This document shows positions 1 to 5,211 of a DNA stretch of 5,991 bases, in pieces. The position numbers were made by a program, and so were the translations under genes. Origin of the DNA: Acidimicrobiaceae bacterium (lineage in GTDB: Bacteria > Actinomycetota > Acidimicrobiia > Acidimicrobiales > Palsa-688). The notes below the pieces were generated by a model, which saw nothing but the letters and a program-made list of their open reading frames with translations, was not told the origin of the DNA and searched no databases. The stretch lies in contig WQVT01000165.1 in the NCBI GenBank assembly GCA_009785715.1, positions 1 to 5,991 on the forward strand, given 5' to 3'. Each line of letters starts with the position of its first letter. The stretch's first letter is position 1.

Positions 1-77
1 ATGGCGGTCTCGCTCCGGGGCAGCTGTCGCACCCCGACGAATTCTGACCCCCGACCTGCCGACGAGGTGCCTCGCGG

Positions 78-86
78 TGGTATGGT
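78..86 (+). promoter_or_regulatory. Extended -10 promoter element for the tRNA-fMet gene
   Basis: TGG followed by TATGGT forms a TGn-extended -10 element whose last base lies 11 bases before the first base of the tRNA. This suits a transcription start a few bases ahead of the mature 5' end. No good -35 box is visible 16-18 bases upstream (the bases there read about GCCGAC), which is tolerated when an extended -10 is present. Position and sequence are seen; promoter activity is inferred. Confidence 0.38.
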
Positions 87-97
87 GTCCGGACCGC

Positions 98-171
<74 letters not shown>

Positions 172-178
172 CTACAGA

Positions 179-210
179 AGCCCTGGTCAGAGCATTGCTC
201 GGCCAGGGCT
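179..210 (+). terminator. Hairpin downstream of tRNA-fMet, probable terminator
   Basis: AGCCCTGG (179-186) pairs with CCAGGGCT (203-210). The stem continues through a T-G and a C-G pair, one bulged A (189), and GAGC/GCTC around an ATT loop. That makes about 14 pairs starting eight bases after the tRNA. The following bases, CTTTGCTT, are only a weak T-tract, so it may terminate imperfectly or act mainly in 3'-end processing. The fold is seen; the role is inferred from its position. Confidence 0.6.
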
Positions 211-226
211 CTTTGCTTGGGCCAGA

Positions 227-256
227 CTTCTAACGGATCTTCTAACGACTTCTAAC
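227..256 (+). repeat. Three short direct repeats CTTCTAAC
   Basis: The octamer CTTCTAAC occurs at 227-234, 239-246 and 249-256, with starts 12 and 10 bases apart. The stretch lies in the otherwise featureless gap between the tRNA hairpin and the end of the membrane-protein gene. About one helical turn separates the copies, which would put them on the same DNA face. No protein is known to me to bind this motif. The repeats are seen; a binding role is speculative. Confidence 0.55.
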
Positions 257-310
257 CAGGGAGGACACAAACCTGCCGAGTCGCTCTCGCAGGCTCTCTG
301 CCGGGTGCTC

Positions 311-1183
311 TCAGCCTGTCGGGGCTCCGCGCCAGGAGCCCCAGGCCCAGTCGCCCAACTGATCACGCCCGAAGCGGAGCTGGAACGGCCAGAAGGCCTC
401 GAGCCGTCGGCTGTGCCAGTAGCCGACGCCCATGATGGTCCCATAGATGAGGTGGCCGACCAAGCTGACGATCAAGGTGGTGGCCGTGAGGGGGAAGAGT
501 TGCCGGCTGTGGGGGGCGAGCAAGTCCGTGAGTACCAGACCGGTCCAGACCGGACAGACGGCGTAGGCCACGGCCATGGCGATGGTCGTGCGACGGGACC
601 ACGAGGCGGTGCCGAGGGTCGCGGCCAGGGCGAAGAAGGCGACGGCGATGCCACCGCCGTCTCCGATGTAACGCCACAGGTAGCCGACGAGGAAATCGGA
701 GTGAGTGGCGGTCGCCCAGCCGCCCACCGATCCGAAGAAGTCGCCCCACCAGTTGGCGACATAGATGGTGGGCAGCCGGAAAGCGTCGTAACCAGCGCAG
801 GCGAGCAGACCCCAAAGAAAGCCGGCCAGTAGGAGACGGTCGGAGTGGTGGGGTCGGGCTATTACCACGGCGGCCAGACCGATGATGAGCGGCACCAACA
901 CAGCCACTGCCACTGTGAGTAGGGACACCGACCAGAACACATGGGCGGAGATGGCCAGGACCGGTACGGATGCCACCCCTAGGTGCAGGCCTTGTCGGGC
1001 GTGCCACCCCCATCCAGCGTCAGGGCGGCTCTGGAAGATCTCGCGAAGGGCCGATGCCATGCGCCGGCGATCGGCTGCCATGGCACCGCGGCCCGTCGGG
1101 ATGGGCTGACGGACAGCAGGGGCCATCTCCCCCGCCGGCCGCCTCGACTCGGGCGACGTTGGGCTTGCGGTCGGTAATGTCAT
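311..1183 (-). CDS. Multi-pass integral membrane protein of unknown function
   Basis: The gene encodes 290 residues. I chose the ATG at 1183 because GGAGG lies seven bases upstream on the minus strand; the frame stays open to 1246 but that extension has no ribosome binding site. Residues 1-60 are polar and Arg-rich, probably cytoplasmic. About six hydrophobic segments follow, near residues 67-83, 87-109, 116-133, 175-194, 200-222 and 231-255. Striking motifs are GWGWHARQGLHLG (57-69), GYDAFRLP (131-138), WWGDFFGSVGGWA (145-157), the glycine-rich DGGG (175-178) and GHLIYGTIMGVGYW (243-256). The last resembles the final helix of small YagU/DUF1440-like membrane proteins, but that is an impression from motif shape, not an established assignment. 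No enzymatic domain is recognised. The gene stands alone, with no terminator seen after it and the transposase remnant upstream. Coding status is supported by the ribosome binding site, regular hydrophobic periodicity and ordered motifs, whereas the opposite-strand frame is low in complexity. Confidence 0.83.
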   Translation of the reverse strand: MTLPTASPTSPESRRPAGEMAPAVRQPIPTGRGAMAADRRRMASALREIFQSRPDAGWGWHARQGLHLGVASVPVLAISAHVFWSVSLLTVAVAVLVPLIIGLAAVVIARPHHSDRLLLAGFLWGLLACAGYDAFRLPTIYVANWWGDFFGSVGGWATATHSDFLVGYLWRYIGDGGGIAVAFFALAATLGTASWSRRTTIAMAVAYAVCPVWTGLVLTDLLAPHSRQLFPLTATTLIVSLVGHLIYGTIMGVGYWHSRRLEAFWPFQLRFGRDQLGDWAWGSWRGAPTG

Positions 1184-1190
1184 GAAGAAT

Positions 1191-1195
1191 CCTCC
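1191..1195 (-). promoter_or_regulatory. Ribosome binding site deciding the start of the membrane protein
   Basis: The plus-strand CCTCC reads GGAGG on the minus strand and lies seven bases before the ATG at 1183. It selects this start over the in-frame upstream ATG at 1246, which has no such site. A small inverted repeat, CTCGG-TC-CCGAG, sits at 1211-1222 in the same leader. Confidence 0.75.
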
Positions 1196-1318
1196 ACAGG
1201 TGATTTGAAACTCGGTCCCGAGACGGGCTACGAGATCGATGATCACTTGGGGGTCGGCCCTCGCACAGCGGTGGAACTACGACACACGATGTGACTGCCT
1301 GGTGGTCGTAATACGTAG

Positions 1319-1911
1319 GGTCCTCAACCGCTTGATTACAGCAGCCCCTACCAACCGGGCGACTCAGCAGTGGAGCCGGGCGCAGCGCCGGAGGTGGCGC
1401 CGTCGGAGATCACCCGGTGGGTGGACCAGCGTGGCGGGATGAGCCTGGTCCGCCACCGCTACAAGGAGGGCGCCCACCTGATCGGTGAGCACGTCGAGGT
1501 CGTCGTCGCCGGTGGGCTGGTCGAGATCTGCCACCACGGGGTAGTGGCCGCCACGCATGTGCAAAAGGGCCAAGCCACCTTGGAGCGGTCCGGACCAGCG
1601 CCAGGCGCCCTCTCGAGCTCGCCGGCCCGCCCCGGGCCGTCGGTGACCCGTATGGCCGACGCCAACGGCTGCGTGTACTTCGCTGGCAGCCAGTACCGGG
1701 CGGTGCGGATGTGGGCTCGGCGGCCGGTCACGGTCACCCTCGTCGCCGGCTCGGTCCACAACAAGGTGGTACGAGTCCATCCGCCTGCAACGACCGCGCC
1801 AGAGAACACGGGGCGCTCTCCACCCCCAACGGCCGACCCCGGCGCAGCGCCTGGATGGTTACGCGTCAAGCAGGCCCGAACCTCAACTGTCAAGGAGGTA
1901 CCGGGGCTTGA
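1319..1911 (+). pseudogene. Decayed C-terminal fragment of an IS481/rve-type transposase
   Basis: The translated frame from 1319 opens right after an in-frame TAG and reads PQPLDYSSPYQP, resembling the RPHQxLDYxSPxxR region that closes the integrase core in IS481-type transposases, with the His codon lost. Two tandem copies of the C-terminal DNA-associated domain follow. The first, starting ITRWVDQRGG, covers about 1409-1567. The second, starting VTRMADANG, covers about 1643-1780. A one-base loss near 1781-1792 then shifts the expected continuation (DRAREHGALSTPNGRPRR) into the next frame, which ends at the TGA at 1909-1911. The catalytic DDE domain and the 5' half of the element are absent. 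Possible homology extends back to about 1290 in broken frames (a WVVxYN-like stretch), but I would not rely on it. No function as a transposase is expected; the first frame alone would give a roughly 180-residue protein starting at GTG 1370, without a ribosome binding site. The family call is by recollection of related transposase tails. Confidence 0.75.
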
Positions 1912-1915
1912 TAAT
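1887..1915 (+). promoter_or_regulatory. Possible sigma-70-type promoter for the propeller gene
   Basis: CTGTCA (1887-1892, four of six matches to TTGACA) is separated by exactly 17 bases from GATAAT (1910-1915, five of six matches to TATAAT). AT-rich sequence of this kind is rare in this GC-rich window. Transcription would begin near 1922, at a GGTGATCACC palindrome, giving a leader of about 77 bases. Both boxes overlap the end of the transposase remnant. Box positions are seen; activity is inferred. Confidence 0.4.
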
Positions 1916-1921
1916 TAATCC

Positions 1922-1931
1922 GGTGATCACC
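1922..1931. promoter_or_regulatory. GGTGATCACC palindrome at the predicted transcription start
   Basis: This is a perfect 10-base palindrome with no spacer, about seven bases after the GATAAT box. Its position would suit an operator, but it is short enough to occur by chance, and TGATCA cores recur elsewhere in the window (for example near 1240 and 3297). Confidence 0.25.
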
Positions 1932-1952
1932 TGGGCGACGAAATAGTCGGCG

Positions 1953-1971
1953 AGGGCACGAATCGTGCCCT
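1953..1971. promoter_or_regulatory. Perfect 19-base palindrome, candidate operator
   Basis: AGGGCACGA-A-TCGTGCCCT is a perfect 9-base inverted repeat around a single central A. It lies 27 bases before the ATG of the propeller gene, between the predicted promoter and the start. The geometry (half-sites centred about one turn apart) fits a homodimeric helix-turn-helix repressor. Read as RNA, the one-base spacer cannot close a tight loop, so a DNA-level site is more likely than a terminator, and no T-tract follows. No regulator gene is in the window. Confidence 0.5.
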
Positions 1972-1998
1972 GTCCAACTGAAAGGTCGTGATGCAGGC

Positions 1999-3207
1999 AT
2001 GACGAGGACCGGTCTGGCTGGCCGACGGCGCGCGCCCCACCTCGGCAGTCTCCGTATGGCTGTCATGCTGGCAGTTGCGCTTGTGCTGCTGCCCACATTC
2101 TCGACCGGGGCAGCTGGCAGCGTCACTAGGACCGGTGGCAGCAGCAGCAGCATTGGCCACGGGGACGCCGCGGAGAGCGGTGCGGGAACCACGGGCGCGC
2201 GCACTGGCGCGACCGGCGTACTTGCGGTCAGCACGCCGGCGCTCCGCACACTGAAGGTGCGGACCTTCCCGGTGCCGACAGCTTCGAGCGGCCCGGCAGG
2301 CATCGCCGCCGGCCCGGATGGGGCGCTGTGGTTCGCCGAGCAGCGCACGAACAAGATCGGGCGCATCACCACCAAAGGCAAGTTCACCGAGTACCGCATC
2401 CCCAACAACGCCATAGGCACTGGGAACAGCGGGCCCACGTACATCGTGAGAAGCGGCACGGGAGTTTGGTTCCTGACTGACCTTGGCCAGAGCGCCTACC
2501 GCATGACACCCAACGGCAAGTACAAGCTGTACTACCGCCAGGAGTCGTACCCGGCATCCAACCTGGCGCCGAGCCGATCCGGCGGCGTCTGGCTGATGAT
2601 GAACCTCGTTAACGACGCGCTCATCCTGCTCAACCCGAACGGGACGGTGAAGACCTACCCTGCCACCGACCCCGACATCCTGAGCGCGATCGCGCTGGCT
2701 CCAGGCGGCGCGGCCTGGTACAACGACGAAGGCAACTCCCTCAATTCCCTGAATGCAGCGGGCCAGGAACGCAGCTACCCGGTCTCCGCCGAGCCGGCTG
2801 ACCAAATCTCCTCGATCGCCTTCTCGAGGAGCGGTACGGCCTATTACACGGCGTTCTCTCCCGGCACGAACCTGGTTCCCAGCTGCTGCGGCGCGGTCGG
2901 CTTTGTCACACGGAGCGGGACCTCGCACTTCACGCAGATCGGCGTTCGGACAAACGGTGAGGGGTTCCTGCCGCATTCGCTCATCCTCGGGCCCGGCGGC
3001 AACCTGTGGTTCGCTATCAGCTCCGACGGCGCCTTGAGCTTCAACGGAATCGCCCGGATCAACCCCAGCACGCAAAAGCTCACGGTTGCCAGCACCGGCG
3101 GCTATGTGCCCACCGCCATCGCCTTCGGGAAGGATGGCGCGCTCTGGTTCACCGACTCAATCCATAACCTCATCGCCAGAATCCCGAGCAGCGAGCTGTC
3201 GTTCTGA
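1999..3207 (+). CDS. Secreted seven-repeat beta-propeller, virginiamycin B lyase (Vgb)-like
   Basis: The gene encodes 402 residues. An N-terminal export signal is visible: basic residues to about 19, then a hydrophobic core (about 20-34) and a small-residue region near TGAAG. A Ser/Gly/Thr-rich linker follows (about 41-75). The rest divides into seven repeats of about 40-50 residues, starting near 97, 144, 184, 223, 264, 319 and 366. The best conserved carry GPDGALWFAE...NKIGRITTKGKFTEY (blade 1), GPGGNLWFAI (blade 6) and GKDGALWFTD (blade 7), the signature of Vgb/NHL/SMP-30-type propellers. Known Vgb enzymes are seven-bladed lyases that linearise streptogramin B, but most homologues have unknown roles. 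His326 in LPHSL could match the Vgb histidine, but the usual Glu two residues before it is Phe324-Leu here, so lyase activity is doubtful. The only cysteines are the adjacent Cys296-Cys297 in blade 5. The start at 1999 has only a loosely placed AAAGG (1981-1985); Met20 at 2056 is a possible alternative start. It probably acts outside the membrane as a binding protein or enzyme. Confidence 0.87.
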   Translation: MTRTGLAGRRRAPHLGSLRMAVMLAVALVLLPTFSTGAAGSVTRTGGSSSSIGHGDAAESGAGTTGARTGATGVLAVSTPALRTLKVRTFPVPTASSGPAGIAAGPDGALWFAEQRTNKIGRITTKGKFTEYRIPNNAIGTGNSGPTYIVRSGTGVWFLTDLGQSAYRMTPNGKYKLYYRQESYPASNLAPSRSGGVWLMMNLVNDALILLNPNGTVKTYPATDPDILSAIALAPGGAAWYNDEGNSLNSLNAAGQERSYPVSAEPADQISSIAFSRSGTAYYTAFSPGTNLVPSCCGAVGFVTRSGTSHFTQIGVRTNGEGFLPHSLILGPGGNLWFAISSDGALSFNGIARINPSTQKLTVASTGGYVPTAIAFGKDGALWFTDSIHNLIARIPSSELSF

Positions 3208-3369
3208 CCGTCGAGACCGCAAGGGAGGGATGGAACCTGGGCTTACGACTTGTAAAGGCGGGAATCGCCGCGTCGAGGCATGGCCGGATCACGGTTGATC
3301 ACGAAGACAGATGCTGCAAGCGCAACAGCGGCGAGACCGCGAGGCGACCGGGCACCGAGCTGCGGCAGG

Positions 3370-3386
3370 AGGGGAACCCTTCCCCT
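3370..3386 (+). repeat. Short hairpin AGGGGAA-CCC-TTCCCCT
   Basis: Seven perfect pairs surround a three-base loop, 163 bases after the end of the propeller gene. Only TTG follows, with no T-run, so it is a poor candidate for an intrinsic terminator. It could be a 3'-end stabiliser or incidental. Confidence 0.3.
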
Positions 3387-3443
3387 TGTCGGCGGAGGGC
3401 GGCGAGTCCACGATCGCTGGCAGTGGCCATTCGGCGAACACAC

Positions 3444-3454
3444 GGTCACTGACC
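3444..3454. promoter_or_regulatory. GGTCA-C-TGACC inverted repeat upstream of the small secreted-protein gene
   Basis: A perfect five-base inverted repeat with a one-base centre, 57 bases before the ATG at 3511. Its position is compatible with an operator in the promoter region, but it is short and no promoter boxes confirm the setting. Confidence 0.25.
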
Positions 3455-3466
3455 ACTTTCTCTGTT

Positions 3467-3485
3467 CGGCGCACCTTTGGCGCCG
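3467..3485 (+). promoter_or_regulatory. Leader hairpin just ahead of the ribosome binding site
   Basis: CGGCGC (3467-3472) pairs with GCGCCG (3480-3485) around the loop ACCTTTG, an all-G:C six-pair stem. It ends ten bases before TAGGAGG and so could affect access to the ribosome binding site or protect the mRNA 5' end. The pairing is seen; a regulatory role is inferred. Confidence 0.33.
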
Positions 3486-3495
3486 GCGCATCCCA

Positions 3496-3502
3496 TAGGA
3501 GG
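3496..3502 (+). promoter_or_regulatory. Strong ribosome binding site of the small secreted protein
   Basis: TAGGAGG, eight bases before the ATG at 3511, is the strongest Shine-Dalgarno match on the plus strand here and fixes the start of the downstream gene. Confidence 0.8.
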
Positions 3503-3510
3503 TTGCTTTC

Positions 3511-4110
3511 ATGGTCCACACACCACGTCTCGTCCACGTCGCGCTTGCAGGATCCGCCGTAGCCATCGCCGGGTCCCTGCTTCTCACGGCTTCTCCCGCC
3601 GGCGCCGCCCCGGCCACGACCACGACCTACTCGGCGGTCGCTAGCTGGACCCCCGCGTCCGGGACAAACGGAGCGAACGTAGCCTTGCAGGTGACCGAGG
3701 AATCCGGTCCCACCGGCAGCTCCTTGTTCTTCTCCGTCAACGAAAGCTCCTGCACCTCGAACGGCGGATTTCGCGGTGTCAGCTACTCCTTCTCGGGCAC
3801 TGCTCCGGAGATCTTCGCGGTTTCTCACAGCCTCGCCGGCGCTGTCCTTCTCTCACACGACATCCAGGGCACGCTGACCACGACCACGAGCCCGGTTTGC
3901 AACGGGACCAACCTCACCGTTGTCTCTACGACCGCCAGGGCATCCGCGTTTGGCACGTGGTTCGCTACTGGGCCGGCCCAGACGCCCTTCCCGGGAGAAG
4001 TCGCCCGCCCGGCCAATGCGGCCATACGGCTTAGCGGTCCGTCGGTGTTGGGCCTGTCCGACCTCGGGGCTCCGAACTTCGCCCAGATCAGCTCCTTCAC
4101 CGCACAATAA
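3511..4110 (+). CDS. Small secreted protein of unknown function
   Basis: The gene encodes 199 residues. It opens with a classical Sec signal peptide: a short basic n-region (Arg6), a hydrophobic core (about 9-27) and SPAGA-AP, with likely cleavage after about residue 32. The mature part of roughly 165 residues begins with a Thr-rich stretch (TTTTYSAVASWTP) and is rich in Ser, Thr, Gly and Ala with alternating hydrophobics, suggesting an all-beta extracellular fold. Its only two cysteines, Cys81 and Cys130, could form one disulfide. No membrane anchor, LPXTG motif, lipobox or catalytic motif is seen, and I do not recognise the family. It follows the propeller gene on the same strand, but the 303-base gap and strong ribosome binding site argue for separate expression. 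The downstream gene is convergent. Coding status is well supported by the start signals and signal peptide. Confidence 0.82.
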   Translation: MVHTPRLVHVALAGSAVAIAGSLLLTASPAGAAPATTTTYSAVASWTPASGTNGANVALQVTEESGPTGSSLFFSVNESSCTSNGGFRGVSYSFSGTAPEIFAVSHSLAGAVLLSHDIQGTLTTTTSPVCNGTNLTVVSTTARASAFGTWFATGPAQTPFPGEVARPANAAIRLSGPSVLGLSDLGAPNFAQISSFTAQ

Positions 4111-4120
4111 CCGAGGCCCC

Positions 4121-4136
4121 ATCCGCATATCCGCAT
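4121..4136 (+). repeat. Tandem duplication of ATCCGCAT
   Basis: Two head-to-tail copies of ATCCGCAT (4121-4128 and 4129-4136) begin ten bases after the stop of the secreted-protein gene. The rest of the 187-base convergent gap (4111-4297) holds only an 11-base inverted repeat, CGGTC-G-GACCG (4140-4150). No T-rich terminator is visible for either converging gene. Probably a replication-slippage product. Confidence 0.4.
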
Positions 4137-4297
4137 CTCCGGTCGGACCGCCGGTTGCCGTATCGCGTCCTGTCTATGCCCTCGGCGTCCATGTGGTCAC
4201 GACCGGAGATGTGCCTTGCGAATGAGCTCGCTTTGACGCAGTAGATCGGCAAGATTGTGAGCCGCATCTTCTGTTGTCAGTCGAGGCTCATTTGTTC

Positions 4298-5107
4298 TCA
4301 GCGCCCGACGAACCGCGGCGCCCGCTTCTCCATGAAGGCCTTTTGCCCTTCTAGGTAGTCCTCCGACCGGAAGCACGCATCGACGAGTTGCGCCACCCTC
4401 GCCCGATCCTGCTCCTCCCGGTCCTTCTGCACCTCCCGGATGGCGGCCTTGGCCGCCCGAAGGGTGAGCGGCGCGTTGGCGGCGATCGTCTTCGCGAGAT
4501 CGGTCACCGACTCCTCGAGCGAAGCTATCGGTACCACCCGGTTGACCAACCCCATCCTGAGCCCCTCCTCGGCCGAGAACCGCCGTGCGGAGAAGAGCAC
4601 CTCTGCCGCCCAGGACGGCCCGATCACGTTCATCAACCGCTGCACCCCTTCCATCCCATATCCAAGCCCGAGCCGGCCGGCGGGGATGGCGAACTGTGCG
4701 TTGTCGGCGGCAATCCGAATGTCGGCTTGAAGGGCCGTATTCAAGCCTCCGCCGATGCAGTAGCCCATGATCATGGCGATGATCGGCTTCGAGAATGCCT
4801 CCCAGGCATCGTGCGCCTCGTGTCCGATCGCGTCGTACTCTGCCCGTGCTTCGGGCGAGGTGCGTCGCTCGCCGAACTCCGAGATGTCGGCGCCGGAGAC
4901 GAACGCCCGATCGCCGGCGCCGCGGATCACGAGCACCCCGACCTCGGGGTCGGCCTCGAAGGCGGCGAGCGCCTTCGGGAGGGCGGTGAGCATGCTGACC
5001 CCCAGGGCGTTGTGTCGGGCCGGGTTGCTGAAGGTGAGCCAACCGACGCCGTCAACGGTCGCAGTCTCGATCGTCCCGACCTTCGGTTGTTCCCGGTCAT
5101 CAGGCAT
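4298..5107 (-). CDS. Crotonase-family protein (enoyl-CoA hydratase/isomerase-like) with altered active site
   Basis: The gene encodes 269 residues, a usual crotonase length. I chose the ATG at 5107 because GAGGAGG lies nine bases upstream; the frame stays open to 5257 but has no site there and would run into the divergent gene. Crotonase landmarks in order are: first oxyanion-hole region AFVSGADISEF (68-78), second oxyanion-hole region GYCIGGGLNTALQADIRIA (115-133), IPAGRLGLGYGMEGVQRL (141-158), SARRFSAEEGLRMGLVNRVVP (173-193), and the C-terminal helix with SEDYLEGQKAFMEKRAPRF (248-266). These establish the acyl-CoA-binding fold. Aligned by eye to rat crotonase, the two catalytic glutamates (Glu144 and Glu164) fall at Asn123 and Ala143, so ordinary hydration is unlikely; Glu153 in GMEG is a candidate acid/base. 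Possible roles include isomerase, hydrolase or another crotonase-fold reaction. It is divergent from a class III CoA-transferase gene 104 bases away, suggesting a shared acyl-CoA pathway. Family certain; reaction unknown. Confidence 0.93.
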   Translation of the reverse strand: MPDDREQPKVGTIETATVDGVGWLTFSNPARHNALGVSMLTALPKALAAFEADPEVGVLVIRGAGDRAFVSGADISEFGERRTSPEARAEYDAIGHEAHDAWEAFSKPIIAMIMGYCIGGGLNTALQADIRIAADNAQFAIPAGRLGLGYGMEGVQRLMNVIGPSWAAEVLFSARRFSAEEGLRMGLVNRVVPIASLEESVTDLAKTIAANAPLTLRAAKAAIREVQKDREEQDRARVAQLVDACFRSEDYLEGQKAFMEKRAPRFVGR

Positions 5108-5211
5108 CGGCGGTGTCCTCCTCGGTCGACCAGATACGACGAGCCTAGGGGCTCGGTCGGAGCGCCCGGAGGCCCGGCTAGGCTCCGCTGGGTACAGCAA
5201 CGGGGGTTCGC
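5108..5211. promoter_or_regulatory. Divergent promoter region between crotonase and CoA-transferase genes
   Basis: This 104-base gap must hold start signals for both genes if neither is read from further away. It contains GAGCC-TAGG-GGCTC (5141-5154), an inverted repeat placed near the middle, and a GGTCGACC palindrome (5124-5131) next to the crotonase ribosome binding site. No confident -35/-10 boxes are visible in either direction. A single regulator acting on both genes from the inverted repeat is plausible but not shown. Confidence 0.4.
5117..5123 (-). promoter_or_regulatory. Ribosome binding site deciding the crotonase start
   Basis: CCTCCTC on the plus strand reads GAGGAGG on the minus strand, nine bases before the ATG at 5107. 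It rules out the 50-residue-longer start at 5257. Confidence 0.8.

Larger units (their letters stand above)
3208..3510. other. Non-coding gap between the two secreted-protein genes
   Basis: No convincing gene on either strand; the open frames here lack ribosome binding sites and protein-like composition. It holds AGGGGAA-CCC-TTCCCCT (3370-3386), GGTCA-C-TGACC (3444-3454), CGGCGC-ACCTTTG-GCGCCG (3467-3485), and the ribosome binding site of the next gene. No convincing -35/-10 pair or T-rich terminator is visible. The size and number of inverted repeats suggest a dedicated leader for the downstream gene rather than a simple operon spacer. Confidence 0.5.

Noticed and set aside
3..47. Plus-strand frame reading GGLAPGQLSHPDEF then TGA, which could be the C-terminus of an upstream gene.
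   Set aside because: Only 14 residues are visible with no motif; any 45-base GC-rich stretch can look like this. It needs the sequence to the left to decide.
172..310. Attachment site or integrated element beside the tRNA.
   Set aside because: No duplicated tRNA 3' end, integrase or excisionase gene is present; only short repeats are visible.
305..832. 175-codon plus-strand open frame opposite the membrane protein.
   Set aside because: Acidic, Gly-rich low-complexity translation with no ribosome binding site; it is antisense to a better-supported gene.
1927..3075. 382-codon minus-strand open frame opposite the propeller gene.
   Set aside because: No start signal or motif, with a translation rich in Arg, Ala and Gly as expected for an antisense shadow of GC-rich coding DNA; the plus-strand frame has seven clear repeats.
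3289..3828. Minus-strand open frame of about 179 codons across the gap and the secreted-protein gene.
   Set aside because: No start signal, low-complexity Gly/Arg composition, and antisense to a gene with a signal peptide and strong ribosome binding site.
4197..4297. Minus-strand stretch after the crotonase stop that reads as a helix-like peptide (EDAAHNLADLLRQSELIRKA).
   Set aside because: No ATG, GTG or TTG start in frame within the gap; the frame only stays open because it continues as an out-of-frame shadow of the crotonase gene. The crotonase C-terminus is itself complete.
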